Assembly (NCBI GenBank): GCA_047967505.1
Contig: CM106541.1
Source: Dipteris shenzhenensis
Lineage: Eukaryota; Polypodiophyta; Polypodiopsida; Gleicheniales
DNA length: 64,000 bases
Reading direction: 5' to 3' (one strand)
The number at the start of each line of letters is the position of its first letter. Position 1 is the first letter of the stretch. Below the pieces are notes generated by a model. That model saw only the letters and a program-made list of their open reading frames with translations. It searched no databases and had not been told where the DNA came from. Made by a program: the position numbers and the translations under genes. Below, piece after piece: positions 35,632-49,000 of this stretch.

Positions 35632-37311
35632 TTAGGCAGCTAAAGCCAAAACACTGCGAATTGTGGTTAGTCGAGCTATGGGAGCAAAAGTATCCTGATA
35701 ATCAAAACCATGTACCTGTGCGAATCCTTTTGCCATAAGCCGAGCCTTGTACTTATCCGTGCCGTCGGCGGACTTGTACTTGGTCTTGTACATCCACTGG
35801 ATTCCGATTATCTTACGTTTTGGTGGTCGATCCACAAGGTCCCAAGTGTTGTTCTTCATTATGGAGCCATACTCCGACTGCATAGCCTCCATCCACCTAT
35901 CATCACCTTGTGCCTCTTCAGGACACTTGGGTTCTTCAGCACGGATCACCTTTGTCATCAACGCGTAGTTGACCAAGTATTCATGCGCCCTTCTTTGCTC
36001 CTCTAATCTCTTGGACCGGCGGTATTCGGATGGTTCCTCCTCAATGGCTGGAGATTCTCTGCCGTCCAAAAGCTGCTTTATCCACTTCGAAAATGACTGT
36101 TGCCGTTGTGGTTCTGCAGGCTCTTCTTCCTCTTCTTTATCTTCAATCCTCCCAAGCACCATTGGAGGAGTTCGGTCTATTGTTGGTGGTTGTACTGGAT
36201 GGATATCCTGGTCTTGGTTGTCTGAGAAGAAAGCATCCTCCTTCAATTGATGCGGCTGTTTTGAGAAGACTACATCGCGACTTACAATTACCTTCTTGGT
36301 AACAGGGTTATAGAGACGGTAACCCTTCGCCTCTTCACTGTAGCCCAAGAAAATACACTTCCGGCTCTTTGCTTCCCATTTGGTCATGTTAGCATCAGGG
36401 ACATGCACAAAACAGTCACATCCAAAAACTTTGAAATGTGCAGCTAAAGGTTTCTTATCAGAAAAGGCCTGTAGTGGAGTCATCCTGTTCACAGCCTTCG
36501 TGTAGCTACGATTCAGAATGTAAACTGCACTGTTACATGCTTCAGCCCCAAAAGTCTTTGACAAATCTTTCCCTTTCATCATACTCTTGCCCATTTCACA
36601 GATGACGCGCATCTTGCGTTCTGACACTCCATTTTGCTGTGATGTATGTGACGGGGATTTCTGCCTCTTGATCCCGTGACTTTTGCAGTAACTCTCAAAT
36701 TCAGTTGATGTGAACTCTCTACCTCTGTCTGATCTCAACTTCTTCACCTTCTTCCCCGTTTCTTTCTCGACCATTACATGCCATTCCTTGAACTTACTAA
36801 AAGCCTCGTCTTTAGTCTTTAGAAAGTATATCCATATCCTTCTACTGTAATCGTCGATCAGCGTCATGAAGTAGTAGGAACCACCCAAAGCTTTCGTCTC
36901 CATCTTTCCGCAGAGGTCCGTGTGAACGAGCTCTAGAGGAGCCTTTGCCCTGCTGGCCTCTTTAGGAAAGGGATGCCGATGCTGCTTGCCTATCATGCAA
37001 GCTTCACATACATCGGACAGATCTGCAATTTCTGGTAGGTCTGCAATCATTCCACTTTTATGCATCTCCTTCAAAGAACTAAGGTTTAGATGACCAAACC
37101 TCTCATGCCACAGCTTAGTGTTCTTCACATCCGCTCGAGCAATCCGCTCGAGCACTGAAAGCTGAGAGTTCGTAGATGTTGCGCCGTGTACCTTTACCAA
37201 TGACCTTCCCTTAAAGATCCAAAATATGTGCGCCATTCTTATCGAAGTGAACTTTGAGGTCCCGATCCGTGATCGCAGAAATGAACAAGTTCCTCTTGAT
37301 ATCTGACACAT
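35632..37311 (-). pseudogene. Copia B integrase and N-terminal RT (559-codon frame)
   Basis: A long open stretch holds the integrase zinc motif (LWHERFGHLNLSSLKEMH, CEACMIGKQHR) and the catalytic core (LVHTDLCGKME, YFMTLIDDYSRRIW, QNGVSERKMRVICEM). The C-terminal blocks VFGCDCFVHVPD and CIFLGYSEEAKGY follow, then a charged linker and the beginning of RT (NTWDLVDRPPKRKIIG, YKARLMAKGFAQVHGFDY). It ends at a TAG in the RT. In a working element it would be part of a single gag-pol polyprotein. Confidence 0.9.
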
Positions 37312-38411
37312 AAAGAACAGTAGACAACTGTTTTACAACTCCATCTGACTTGAGAGCAATCGTACCTTTTCCTTTTGCTGGACATTTTGCATCATTTCCG
37401 ACTACTACCAAGATGTCATTCCCTACCGGCTGTAGAGAGGTATACCAATCCTTGTAACTGGTCATGTGACGCAATGCACCACTGTCAATGATCCACGGTT
37501 CATCTACAGGTACATGAACTGCCTCCGTGCAAATCTCCTCAATTGCTACGAACAGCTCTACTAATACTGCCTGCGCGCTGTTGCTGGACTCTTTCTTTAC
37601 TCCGTTCTCATCTGCAATCTTCTTTCGACACTCATTCTGCTTGTACCCTGCCTTGTTGCAATAGAAGCACTTGATCTTCTTCTTTCTCTTTTTATCATCA
37701 GAAGATGGATTACCAGAGTCCTTACCCTTACCTTTCTTTGATCCAGCGTAGAAAGCCGAATCTTCTCCAGTCCTCGTCTTTTGACGCATCTCCTCCTCCA
37801 AAAGCATTGCGCTAAAATCCTCAAAGTTGAGGGACGGATTTTTATTCTGTGTATTCAGCGCCGTAATAAGACCGTCGTACTTTAGTGAGAGAATCCATAT
37901 GCACCTTCGTGCTAGATTCTCACTGGTGAGAGTGATGCCTATCGCAATCATCTGATCGCGCAGATTCTGCACCCTGGTGATGAACTTCTCTGTCGCTTCA
38001 GACTCAAACAGCTTCTCGTTCGCGAGATGTCTCCAGATTCTGAATCCACGTCTGATTCGTGATCTCGTACTAATTTTTCAAGACTGTCCATGCCTCCTCC
38101 GATGTGGTGACATGTTGAATTAACACCATGACAGAGTCACTTACATTGCAGACAATAGAACACAGCGCATCTGCATTTCTTGTCCACGCAAGAATCTCAT
38201 CCGCAGTTGATACTATCCGTTGTGCTGCATTGACCGGATTCGATCTCGGGACCGGCTTCATGTCCACCCCAATGTCCACCCCAATAGCAGTATCCCAAAG
38301 CTCGTATGCGCTTCGAATGGTCATCTTGAACTTTCAGAGTGGATAGTTAAAGCCGTCCAACTTTTCGCTTTCACCAATCGGTGGGATTCGCAGTTTTACG
38401 GACTGGACCAT
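37211..38411 (-). pseudogene. Copia B gag and protease
   Basis: The start is the ATG at 38411-38409, followed by VQSVKLRIPPIGESEKLDG. A TGA replaces the Trp codon of 'YPLWKF' (Copia A has TGG), breaking gag early. Gag continues in 38324-38070 and 37972-37211, with a CCHC-type knuckle (CFYCNKAGYKQNEC, in which Tyr stands where His is expected) and a protease motif DSGALRHMTS (Ala-Leu instead of Ala-Ser). The 37211 end overlaps the start of the integrase frame. Confidence 0.87.
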
Positions 38412-38436
38412 CTTTCAGAAATCTGCTCGGAAACAG

Positions 38437-38455
38437 AGTCTAGGCTCTGATACCA
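38437..38455 (-). other. Primer binding site of Copia B
   Basis: On the minus strand TGGTATCAGAGC follows the LTR directly, as in Copia A. Confidence 0.88.
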
Positions 38456-39174
38456 TGTAGGAAAACAATACAACGTCTGTGCTCAACAGATGATAGGATC
38501 TCAAACGCAAGAGAAAACAGATAGTATGGAGAATCAAAAATTTGATTATTGTAGAATTGATACAATAGATGGCATTGCCTCCCAACCGTGCGCTCCTGTG
38601 AAAGAAGCTTCGATGGCATGCTGAAAACAGTAGAAGGCGGAGGCTAGATGCTAAGGAATCAGGATTGCTGTAGCCAGTGATGAAATGAGCTTCACGGGCT
38701 TGCTCTTGTATAGCCACCACAAGTGATCGGCTAGAGCCAATTGGGTGACCGACCCAGTCCGCTCAAAACGATCGACTGGGGATCGGTCCCGAAATAGACC
38801 ACCGACCACATGATAGAACTAGCGCGCAAAATAGAGCAACTAACCTACGGTTACAGTTCGGTCCAGAGCCATCTGAAATCATCTTAGGCTCCAAACGAAT
38901 CCCGCAACTTGAGTGGGATGTCATGAGAAATACTCCGTCTACCCTCAGTGCGGTTAGTCATGGGATGCATTCCCGCACTTGCATGTAGCCTAGTTGACGG
39001 TGTGCCAACTCTATCTGAAGCCGTCCAACCATCAGGCCACACATGGCCTCCATCTGGTGTCCAAACCAGGTCCTACCGGATAACCGAGCTACTCAAATGC
39101 CTTCTCCTAGGCTTACAAGTAGAGTTAGCTGGTTCCTGCGTAGTTACACGAGAGTGGAGCATTGATATCTAACA
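38456..39174 (-). repeat. 5' LTR of Copia B (719 bp)
   Basis: On the minus strand it starts TGTTAGATATC and ends in CCTACA (CTTACA in Copia A). It aligns over its length to the 721-bp Copia A LTR. No second copy is present at the other end of the element. Confidence 0.92.
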
Positions 39175-39177
39175 CTA

Positions 39178-39290
39178 AGTAGGAACCAAGCCTCCATCAT
39201 CACCTAATCAAAATTCTATCCCATATTCACATTTGTCAATTACGCGAAAGTAGATTTACACTTCTATCACCTGGATGTTCAAATCTCAAT
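39178..39290 (-). repeat. Diverged copy of the LTR-start repeat at 33026-33134
   Basis: From 'taggaaccaag' to 'caaatctcaa' it follows 33026-33134 with many substitutions. A second shared segment ('caaccaatcatgatg...cattggaggg', 39357-39400 and 32590-32632) occurs in a different order relative to the first. Confidence 0.7.
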
Positions 39291-40661
39291 ACTTATCCCC
39301 TTGTTAATCTCTCTCCATACTCTCGAATGCAAAAACACCTTATATTTTCGTCACTAAACAACCAATCATGATGGCCCTCTCATTGGAGGGGTTCACCCCA
39401 TTGATGGGAGAAATGAGTGGTACTAACTTCATAATGATGGCTTGAAGCATTAATTCAATTCCATAGCAATCTTTGATATATTCTCCATTATATAATTGTA
39501 GATAATCATCTATTGATAACACAAAATGAGAAAAAGGATACCTCAATGGAAAAAATGTGTGAAGAAGATAGCTTTGACATCAAAGGAATGGAGATAATCT
39601 ATGATTAACATATTGATATAATTTATATGTCATGAAATTTTACTTGTAATAATATTATATACTACATATTAATACATGTAGTTTTGTACACCATAATTAC
39701 ATAAGACATCCACCTTGCATTCAATCACATTGCTTTTTGTAACCTAGACGACCTTGTACACTACTCGAACATAGCCACCATAAAATTGTAATGACATAAG
39801 ACATTTCAACATTGGTTGATTGAATATATCATCTACATTTGCTATGTGTGAATAATCTATTTACAGTCTCTTTCAAGTAGTTTGCTGGCCAGAATCATTG
39901 TGTAGCGACCCTCACTAAACAGTAAATCGCATAATGATATTTGCAATGTGTGACAAATGAATCAAGAAGCATGAATAAAGGGAATATCAATTTTCATCCG
40001 AGAGGATTTACAAAGCTGTTTCAAGTAGTTTGCTGGCCAGAATCATTGGCTTGAGTTTGCTGGCCAGAATCATTGTGTAGCGACCCTCACTAAACAGTAA
40101 ATCGCATAATGATATTTGCAATGTGTGACAAATGAATCAAGAAGCATGAATAAAGGGAATATCAATTTTCATCCGAGAGGATTTACAAAGCTGGGGCAAC
40201 ATTTCAGGAGGGAGTCCTCCAAAACCTTATTCATCAATATAATTCACTTTACTTTTTCAACAAATTTGAACTAGTCACAAGCAGTAAGTGTAAGAGAGGA
40301 AGAGCTGTTACAGGTTCCGCACAACCGAGCTCTTGGCCTCCTATTTTGTAAGCTTTACCTTTTCTTGATCCCGTTTCTCTTGCAAAATTATGGTGACAAA
40401 AATATATGAATGCAAATGCACGAATTGCCAACATTAAATATATGAATGCAAATGCACGAATTGCCAACATTAAATGAGTGGAACCCTTTTATTCATTCTG
40501 CCCTCATGCAAAGATCAATCAAGCTAATACATTGCTCAGGGCTGCAACCCATGTAATATTACATTTCCCTTTTAGTAATATAGAAGAGCATAGCCTTTCT
40601 AAGAGCCTCATTTTACATTCTAAACTCGCTCCTTTGAGCCCTCTTTCAAAGTATCCTAAAC
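39291..40661. other. Downstream flank of RpoT with tandem duplications
   Basis: This lies 3' of the RpoT stop codon. A unit starting 'tttcaagtagtttgctgg' is duplicated at 39871-40018 and 40019-40193; about 138 bp of the copies look identical, and the second carries an extra 27-bp partial repeat. A second pair ('tatatgaatgcaaatgcacg') lies at 40404-40436 and 40439-40472. The RpoT 3' UTR probably lies in the right part. No other gene is seen. Confidence 0.65.
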
Positions 40662-40772
40662 CTAATTGAAAAAATAAGGCGCTTGCAAGACCTCCTGCAA
40701 ATCAAAATCACCTCGATTTGGAACAGGGGGGAATCTCGCTTCTGGAAAATCCTTTTCAAAACCTTTCAGCAA
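40662..40772 (-). CDS. RpoT: RpoT last exon
   Basis: 36 codons and TAG, from [19 protein letters not shown] to [11 protein letters not shown]. The acceptor is CAACAG, phase 0. It matches the conserved C-terminal end of plant RpoT. Confidence 0.93.
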   Translation of the reverse strand: MLKGFEKDFPEARFPPVPNRGDFDLQEVLQAPYFFN

Positions 40773-42967
40773 CTGTTGCATCAAAAACATTCTTAGAAAA
40801 AGGGCCAAGCCATTGAATAGGTTACTTGAAAGCAAGTGTGCAAGTGAGAGTGAACATAAATGCCAGAAAGAAAAGGAGGTTGAGCCTGATTCCTTCAGAT
40901 TAAAAAAAGGGGCAAGCCTGATTCCTTCCAATAAAATCGTCTTACACAGGAAACAGACTTAAGCGGGAAACGAGTGAAAACCAAAAGTTAGGAATGACGA
41001 AACGTTAATGAACTAGTCAATTCTAATGAACAAGTTGCTATATGAGATTCCCGACCTCACGCCATTTCAAATATACACCTGAAGGAAGAGAGAGCAAGAA
41101 GAAACTCGACGACCTTTTCAACTCTAAAGAACAATCTGCTGTATGACTTCTAGACGTCTCATAGAAAGTAAGGCAAATATTTAAAACATCAGCACTAGAG
41201 GAAGGAGAGTAAAACAAAGGACAACATTCTCAAACTCCATAAACAATAGACAGGAAGAAATCTTCAGGAATTAATCAAAGATATATATCTTTGCACACCC
41301 ACAATCCACATCTACAAGAACTGCGGTAGTATTTCAGATACCACTGCTTTACGCAATTGGGAGAAGACATTACAAAACATTCAGAAGAAAGCACAATCAT
41401 CATAAAGGAGACTTCGATGCCCCAACAGAAGCCCAGCAGGCACTAATAACAGAGGAAGGCAAAGACCCATGTTGGATGGATGAATTGATGAGAACAACAA
41501 AGAAAGGAATGGGTGGAAGAACACCTCAAAGGATGACACACATGGACAAGCATTTTGTGGGTGTTTCGGTTACAAATGTGTGATAGTACACATTGATTCA
41601 ATGACACACAAACAAACATGCAAGACTCCACAAGGGTCTAACATGGTTCATTAACTCATAATCAGCCTATAAGCAACACACATTGTGGACAATTTTATAT
41701 TGAGGAGACTCTGGAATCCAACCACCATGAAATATTTAAAATTAAAAGAGGAGAGTCCAAAATTCGGCATAACACAAGTGCAGAAAAAACAAGAAACCAG
41801 CAAGAGAACAAAATTACAAAATAATGATACGAACAAAGAAACAGGTTTATTAAGGACAAACAGTTTGAACAATTCAAGGAGCCAAAGAGAAACCCAAGAA
41901 GTTATTCAAGAAGCTGCATGCAAAAATTTTAACAAAGTAAAAGCCTATCATTATAGATGCAAACAATGAGGGCCTGACAAAATTAGAAAATGGAAAGGCC
42001 CCTGACCTCTACAGGGCCCCTTTCGCCAAAAAGTTGAAATGGGAAGGGGATAAACCAAAGAAAGGCTAACACTCATAGAAAACAGGCATTGGAGGAAGAT
42101 TTTCCCAAAGCGTGACAAATCAGTAAAATAGTCCCAATTTTCAAAGGGAACCGATGCCAAAAACCTTGCAGTTATTGCAAATAGTTATAGTCAAAACTCA
42201 TAGTTGCGATAGATGCATTGGAAATTGAAACAGCAGGCATCATAATACTTGAATCTGATTGTTGTAAGCAATGTGAGATTGGGAGTCCTCTCTGCCTCAC
42301 ACTTTTCGTGATCATTTTCCCTTTTCCTCTTGTTCCCTGGCCTAGATTTACCTTTGAGGAAGTTTCATCACATCCTTCTTCCTAGCTGTTTTGAGTTTTG
42401 CCTCCTAGAGGAGAGAATTAGCAAAAAATAACCTCAATTTCATGAACTTACACATGGGTTTTTTGGGGACAAGAAAGATGCAAAGAGCTATGGAACATTA
42501 TGATACACAGCTCCATGGCCAACCTCTATGGAAATAGCTGTTTTCTAGAATATATAAAGCCATTGAGAAGGAGCTAATCAGGGGCAAATAACCTCCACTT
42601 CATGAACTTAGAGAACGGGTTTTTTGGGGACAACAAAGATGCAAAGAACCATACCATTATGAATGCAGCTCCATGGCCAACCTCTATGGAGCTAAGGGCA
42701 ACAACAAGGCACTGAATTGCTGTTTTCTAGAATTCATGAAACCATAATACACCATTGGAACCATTGAAACCGGCCTCCGGGAAATCCAAAGGGCAGTGAA
42801 CAGATAACAACCAGCGAATACTTAACTTTCAGCCATAAAGAAAAATATCCACGACACCAAAAACAATTCCAAAGCCATTATAGAAATTTGCGTACCCATG
42901 ACACCGTACACGATGCCTGGCAAGCAACTATGGGAAAGAATGGGAAGCTAAAAGTACCTCCTCAATT

Positions 42968-43009
<42 letters not shown>

Positions 43010-46000
43010 GCAGTGCTTCATCGACACAGTTTCACGTACCAACGCGAGGCCTGTAGAGATTGTGCAATCCTCTACCCATATCTCGGAGTAGTTTTCTTGG
43101 GCCCTATCTTTAGGATGGTCCACACAGCCAGACCACGACTCACACGCGCCCTAGCTCGAGGGTTTAGGGTTTTAGGACTAGAGCAACATGGCTTTTAGGC
43201 ACACTTTCAAGACCCTCAATTGAAGGGATGGCTTTTTGATACACTTGTGAGACCAACAGCCATGTATGCAGCACCCTTTTGAGGGGGCTGACAAGAAGAG
43301 GTTTCAGAAACTGGAAGTGATTATGGGTTCACGGAAAATAAGAAGTAAGCTCTCGGTCCCTCATTAGATTATACAGACAGGGTCCGCCATGACACCTCTC
43401 CAGATTGATGCTAATGTTCAGACCGTGACATATATCCATAAGGTTTGGGATCTGCCTAGCTGGAGATTGCAAAGCCCAAACTGGAGATTACAGAGATTGG
43501 CAATAGAGTCATCGCGATGACGGCTTGCAGAGAGTGGGGTCAGCACATCTTGGTATGCATGTGTCTTTAGATGGTTTGATAGCGAACGGATCCACATGAG
43601 TCGACTCCTGCCCTTTTGGTACAGCTTTGATGCCCCGTTCTTCCTGATCCCACGAGATGAGATCAACCGTACCATACGGTTGGATCTATTACAGCTCTAC
43701 ACAACACAGACTTGGGGAGGGGACCAGGAGTTGCCCACCAAGATCCAATTCTATCGCAACCACTTCCTTAGGATATTAAAGGACGGATTGGCAATCAGAC
43801 CATCATACATGAGAACAAACGTGTCTCACATTCGTTGAGGATTGCCATCAGATAGATGAGAGTCTCATCCCAGTAGTTGGGGATAGAAGAAGATATAGTT
43901 GTTAGCATACCGAGGGAGCATCAGATATGCATACTCTGCATATTAGGGGAGGTGGAGACGGAGGAGCATTCTCTATGCATATGTTCAGCATACTATTGAG
44001 ATTCAAGGGCGGTACCACTGCCTCTAAATGAGGGACTTAGCTTTGGACCTCTCTCACTTGATCCACTCCCGAGACTAGGTCTGTGTCGGTCTTTTTATCT
44101 GATGGAGATGCGATGACATAGAGAGACCCTTTTGAGATGGATCAAATAGCTTGCACCAACAATCCTATCCGGGCCTGAGATAGATGCAACCCAAAGACAT
44201 GTCACAAATTTTATGCCTTTGAGTCGGCCCCAAGACGCAACAGAGTGGAGGAGGAGATTGATGATACGAGGGCAGAGTGGGCTAGTGAGAGGAGACAACA
44301 TAGAGCAGGAGAGCAGAGAGTGGCTAGACCATGCACCATGGAGGTCCGGTGAGGTGAGCACCAAAGTTAAGGGGTCACTCTTGCCACGGCTCATCGGATA
44401 CAGAAGTCTTGAAAACCATGCCCTCCCCTACCATTGCACGAGACGACACGACAGACGTAGCTCCAAGATATCCTCACACTGGTCTGTGTCGGTCTTTATC
44501 TGATGGAGAGGCGACGACATAGAGAGACCCTTTTGAGACAGATCAAACAACTTGCATCGATAGTCCTACCCGAGCCAGAGATAGATGCAACCAAGAGACA
44601 TGTCACAAATTTTATGCCTTTGAGTCCGCCTGGGGATGTAACAGAGTGGAGGAGAAGATGGATGATATGAGGATAGAGTGGGCTAGTGGGAGGAGACAAC
44701 ATAGAGAGGGAGAGCAGAGTGCGCCTAAACCACGCACCATGGAGGCCCGGCAAGGTGAGTGCCACAATCGAGGGGTTCACTCTTGGCATGACCTAACAAA
44801 TACATAAGTCTTGAAAACCACGCCCTCCCCCGCCGTTGCGCGAGACGACACGACAGACGTAGCTCCGAGATATCCTCGCATCTCACAGGAGAGCCACCAT
44901 GGCACCAAGATATGCCTTCTGAGTAGTTTGAGTATTTTTTAGTTATGATTTTCTTGGAGTTGTCAGCAAGGGTCTTAGCAAACCCCTTGCCTCAGCCCAT
45001 AGCGTCTTGTATGAATTACCTCATGATTATACTTTGTCTCATAGGCCCGCGAGGCCTCCCGAAGACGTTAATGCATAGAGAGACTTGACAGTCAACCTTG
45101 GAAAGACCAAGGTTATGGTCTTCAACACCTCACGCGCAGTGCTCCGCCGACTCACCTCCACTTATCGTGGCGAGCCAATGGAGATAGTGCAGTCCTATAC
45201 ATATTTGGGAGCAATCTTCACACGACCCATTTTCATGATGACCCATGCAGCCCAAGCACGACTCTGGACCACAAGATATTGAGGCTGACTGGGCACAACG
45301 ATGTTTTGGTTTTGGGAGAGTTCCCTTCTCTCATTTCCTTTGTCAGATTGGTGCCTTTGCCTTGCATTTTTTACACTATGGCTAGCAACAAAAATGATCT
45401 TTTTGGGATGCTTGGGACTGATGACAAGCTTGATGGCACCAATTACCCCATGTGGTCATACATGATGGGGCATGTTTTGGTTGCCAAGAATCTATGGCAC
45501 ATTGTTTCAAGTTCTAAGGCCAGACCTACACGTAATGCAGCTGCTAGTGCTCCACCTTCTGCCTCTAGTACTACTTCAAGTGATGGGTCTTCAGGTGATG
45601 GTTCTAATGCTTCTTCTAGAGCAACTGCATCTACTACTATAGGTACTTTGCCTCCTACATAGGAGCAAATTCAGTGGGATGGTCAAGATGCCAACAAGGC
45701 CACCATCCCCCACGTGTAGTCCCTCTGAAGGCTCTGCATGCTAGTCATAATCTTGAGGGCTCCCATCCAGATCCTCACTGCACTACGACATCTCCAGAGG
45801 CAGTGAGGGATCGTCTCCAAAAATCCAGCAGAGCAGCAGTGACACTGACACTCCACCCGCATCTACTCCAACCACGGGTCTATGGGCAAGCCTCCAAGGA
45901 TGGCCAACCAAAAGAAGTAGGAGATCTTCCTTGGCCGCAGATTGGACCACAGAAGCGTCCAAAACCTGGAACGGACCTCCTGGGGCACCCTCTGGGCCAC

Positions 46001-49000
46001 CCAATGCCTCTCCCTCGAAGGGGTCAAAGTCGAAGAGTCCATCCGAAGCCTCCTGCCAATCCGACTGGTATAGGAAAAAAAAGGCACCTCGCCACCTGCT
46101 CAGCAAGGCCGATCCTGGAAAGCCAAAACAAACTCTCCCGAATCCCACTGGACCTCCCTCAGGGGCCTACCTTCCCAAACCCAAAGACGCCATCCGGGGG
46201 CATCCTGCTCTAGGATGCTAGGAGGATCAATGTGCCACTCCTTCCCCAATCAGCCCACCACTCTGACCATTTGCCAATGAATCCCATCCAAACTCTCGTC
46301 CATCTCTAGTGAGTGCCTGAAGTAGGCTCCCCGCCCCTACACGGAAGTTTTGTTACACTAAAAAGACTATTGCTTTCTCTATCTTTTTTTCCTAGTACTT
46401 ATTTACACTGTCATGACAAGAGAAATCACTAATCCGTGATTATTAGATATTGAAAACATTATTATATATTATACGCCAATGGTGTAACATGTATATGTAT
46501 TTATGATGGACACCGACCGATTTGTTATGGCGGTGGATCATCTGAGTAGATAGGACTAGTCAGGCAGGAGCCACTGCTTCAGAGGGCATCGAATTTGGAC
46601 ATGTGATACTTATTCTATTAATATAAATGTGCACATACGTGTTTAGGTCCTAGGGGCAATAGGAAGCGAAGGGTGCATTAAGGTGCATTGAATGGTAGAT
46701 GCATGGGTCATAGGCTAAGGGTAGGTATAAATGGAAAGATGGAACTTGTGTGATCTCAAGGGCCATTAATGAAAGGGCATCACCCTTTCATTGTGAATCT
46801 CACGTAGCATTCTTCATTCACCTTGCATTCATCCGCCATCTCTCTCCCACCTTACATGTAGGTCGAATTAGAAACAAGTACTCTCATGAGGGCGCTCTTC
46901 CCAATTGGAGAACCAATTGGTATTCAAATTCTGCATACATTGCACACATTTGCATTCTCGAAAAGTCTGGTTCTTCACATACACATTGTGAGATAATTTG
47001 TCTCATAGGCTATTTTTGTCTTCCAAAGAGGTTTATAGACTCTTCTTGCTTTTTATAAATAGGCTCCCTTTCAAGGTTTCTACCTTAATAGAATACTTAT
47101 TTCCTCTTTTCTCTCTCCGCTACCTTCCTGTCTTCTACCCTCTCACCTATTAAATCTCTTTCTATCCCTAAATCTTTCAACTCACCTCATTAATAGCTTT
47201 CATTTTACTAAAAGTGTAATTAAGAACACATAATGTCAAAATTCTCACATTTTCTAGAATAGGTTGATTGTATAGCTCGACAAACTTCACCCGTAGAATT
47301 GTATTCAAATTTTCCACATCTCCAGCATGCGTCCAAAATGAATCATGCACACCTGTCAAAATAGAATCAATATGTTTTCAAGCTGAAACTCGTATAATCT
47401 CCGCAAAGAGTTAACCTCTTAAAATTAAAGTCATAAAGACAAATGCATTTCTGCAGCATTGAAATCGAAAGCCTACTCACTCACACCACACAGAGACACA
47501 CACACATATCCACCCACACCCACCTTTGTAAGACTCTAATATTAATCTCAGTCCAAATTTCTATCTATCTGTGTGTGCTCATGCATGCGCAGGTATACAT
47601 ACATACGCGCGTACGTGTGTGTGCGCGCGTGTGCATATGCACGTGTACATATATTTTGGAAATGGAAGCGAGAGAACAAGAGAATGGAGCTGAACAAGAT
47701 GACCTAGAGTTGCAGCAACAAGAATAAACTAGGGTAGTCATAAAGACAAAACCCTAGGATGGACCCTAAATGGTGACTAACTCACCCACAAACTCAATCT
47801 CACTTAGGTTGAGGGGGGGACGTTTAAAAGGAAAAGAGTGCCCCTAACCCTTAATTAGAAACTATGAATATTTCTAACACCCCCTGCAGAGACAATGTAC
47901 AATGTAAACATCAATCACAAACGGATATAAGTTCAAATGTCACAAACGGATATAAATTCAAACCTTTGTGGAAAGCCTCAAATTTGGACGAGGTAATGCT
48001 TTGGTGGAAAGATTCACACATTCTATTATGTAAGGTAGAAGACCAAGCTGATATCCCATGCATGTAGCTGCTCCCTGATGTGAACATGAAACATAAGATA
48101 CCGTGCCACAGCGATGGCACTCTAACTGCCACTGAAAATTGGAGTAGGGTCCTCCAATGATGCATTAAAATCAGCCAGCGGCCACCTCAACTAAACACAC
48201 TCGACTGTGGTTGTGAAAGCTGCCCTATGCTCAGCTTCACAAGATGAGGTAGCAAACCAAGAGAGTAACCTTGCAAGTATCAAGACGCACGCTTCACAAC
48301 CTGCCAATGTCAAGTCTTAGGGCTGTGCATAAATCTGCTCAGCTAGGACACTGAATACTAAATATCAGGCCGCACCTTACACAAGTAAATGAGGCATCCC
48401 ATAGCCTAGCTGTAAATAGTGGTATCAACGGTTCACTAGTATCATGAATGGACAATATAAAACCTGGCCCCATAAGAGTGGAAATTGAACCATTCCAATA
48501 GTTTCCCAATATATTTGGACTGCAATAACCCAATGCCTCTGTCATCTTGCAGAAATTGAATGCCCAAATGAAGAAACCCCAAATCAAACAATTCAAATGT
48601 CCGCCGCATTTTTTGCAAAAATTGTGTCAGTGACCGTCTGGACATATAGGACCATAACAAGCAAATTCCCCTTTCTTTCTTGACATAGGGATGCTCTTAT
48701 GCAGACTATTCGGCATTCCCTTGCTGGTCAAAAAGGCATCAATTTCGGCATAAATCAATGGACTGAGTAGCATAGACCACACCTAAAGGTCCCCGTTTAA
48801 GAATGCAGTTTTAATGTCCAATTGATGGACATTCCATCCATAAAATGCAGCTAATGCAACCACACATCTGATTGAGGTCATATTGGAAGTGGGGGAAAAA
48901 GTCTCATCATAATCTTGCCTTCCTTCTATTCATAGCCCTTTGCAACAAGATGGGCTTTGTACCTGTCTATAGAAGCTTGGAAGTGGGGGAAAAAGTCTCA

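Larger units (their letters stand above)
34452..39174 (-). mobile_element. Copia element B (same family as A, 3' end missing)
   Basis: The element carries a 5' LTR (39174-38456), a primer site, gag, protease, integrase, RT and RNase H on the minus strand, in the same order and with closely similar proteins to Copia A. RNase H stops matching at about 34452 (after KALKRDLLE), and neither the polypurine tract nor the 3' LTR follows. It is therefore truncated or recombined. It has fewer breaks than A: integrase through the early RT is one frame of 559 codons. Confidence 0.93.
40773..47248 (-). other. RpoT final intron (6.5 kb)
   Basis: It begins GTGAGA after Asn of PILEN and ends CAACAG. Inside lie a diverged duplication ('cttcatgaactta...ctgttttctag', about 42430-42560 and 42588-42740), a TC microsatellite, pieces of a non-LTR element, a copia gag piece and a LINE C-terminal piece. 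No further exon was found. Confidence 0.85.

Noticed and set aside
45674-46221. A 179-codon plus-strand frame rich in Pro and His.
   Set aside because: It is antisense to the LINE zf-RVT fragment and explained by it.
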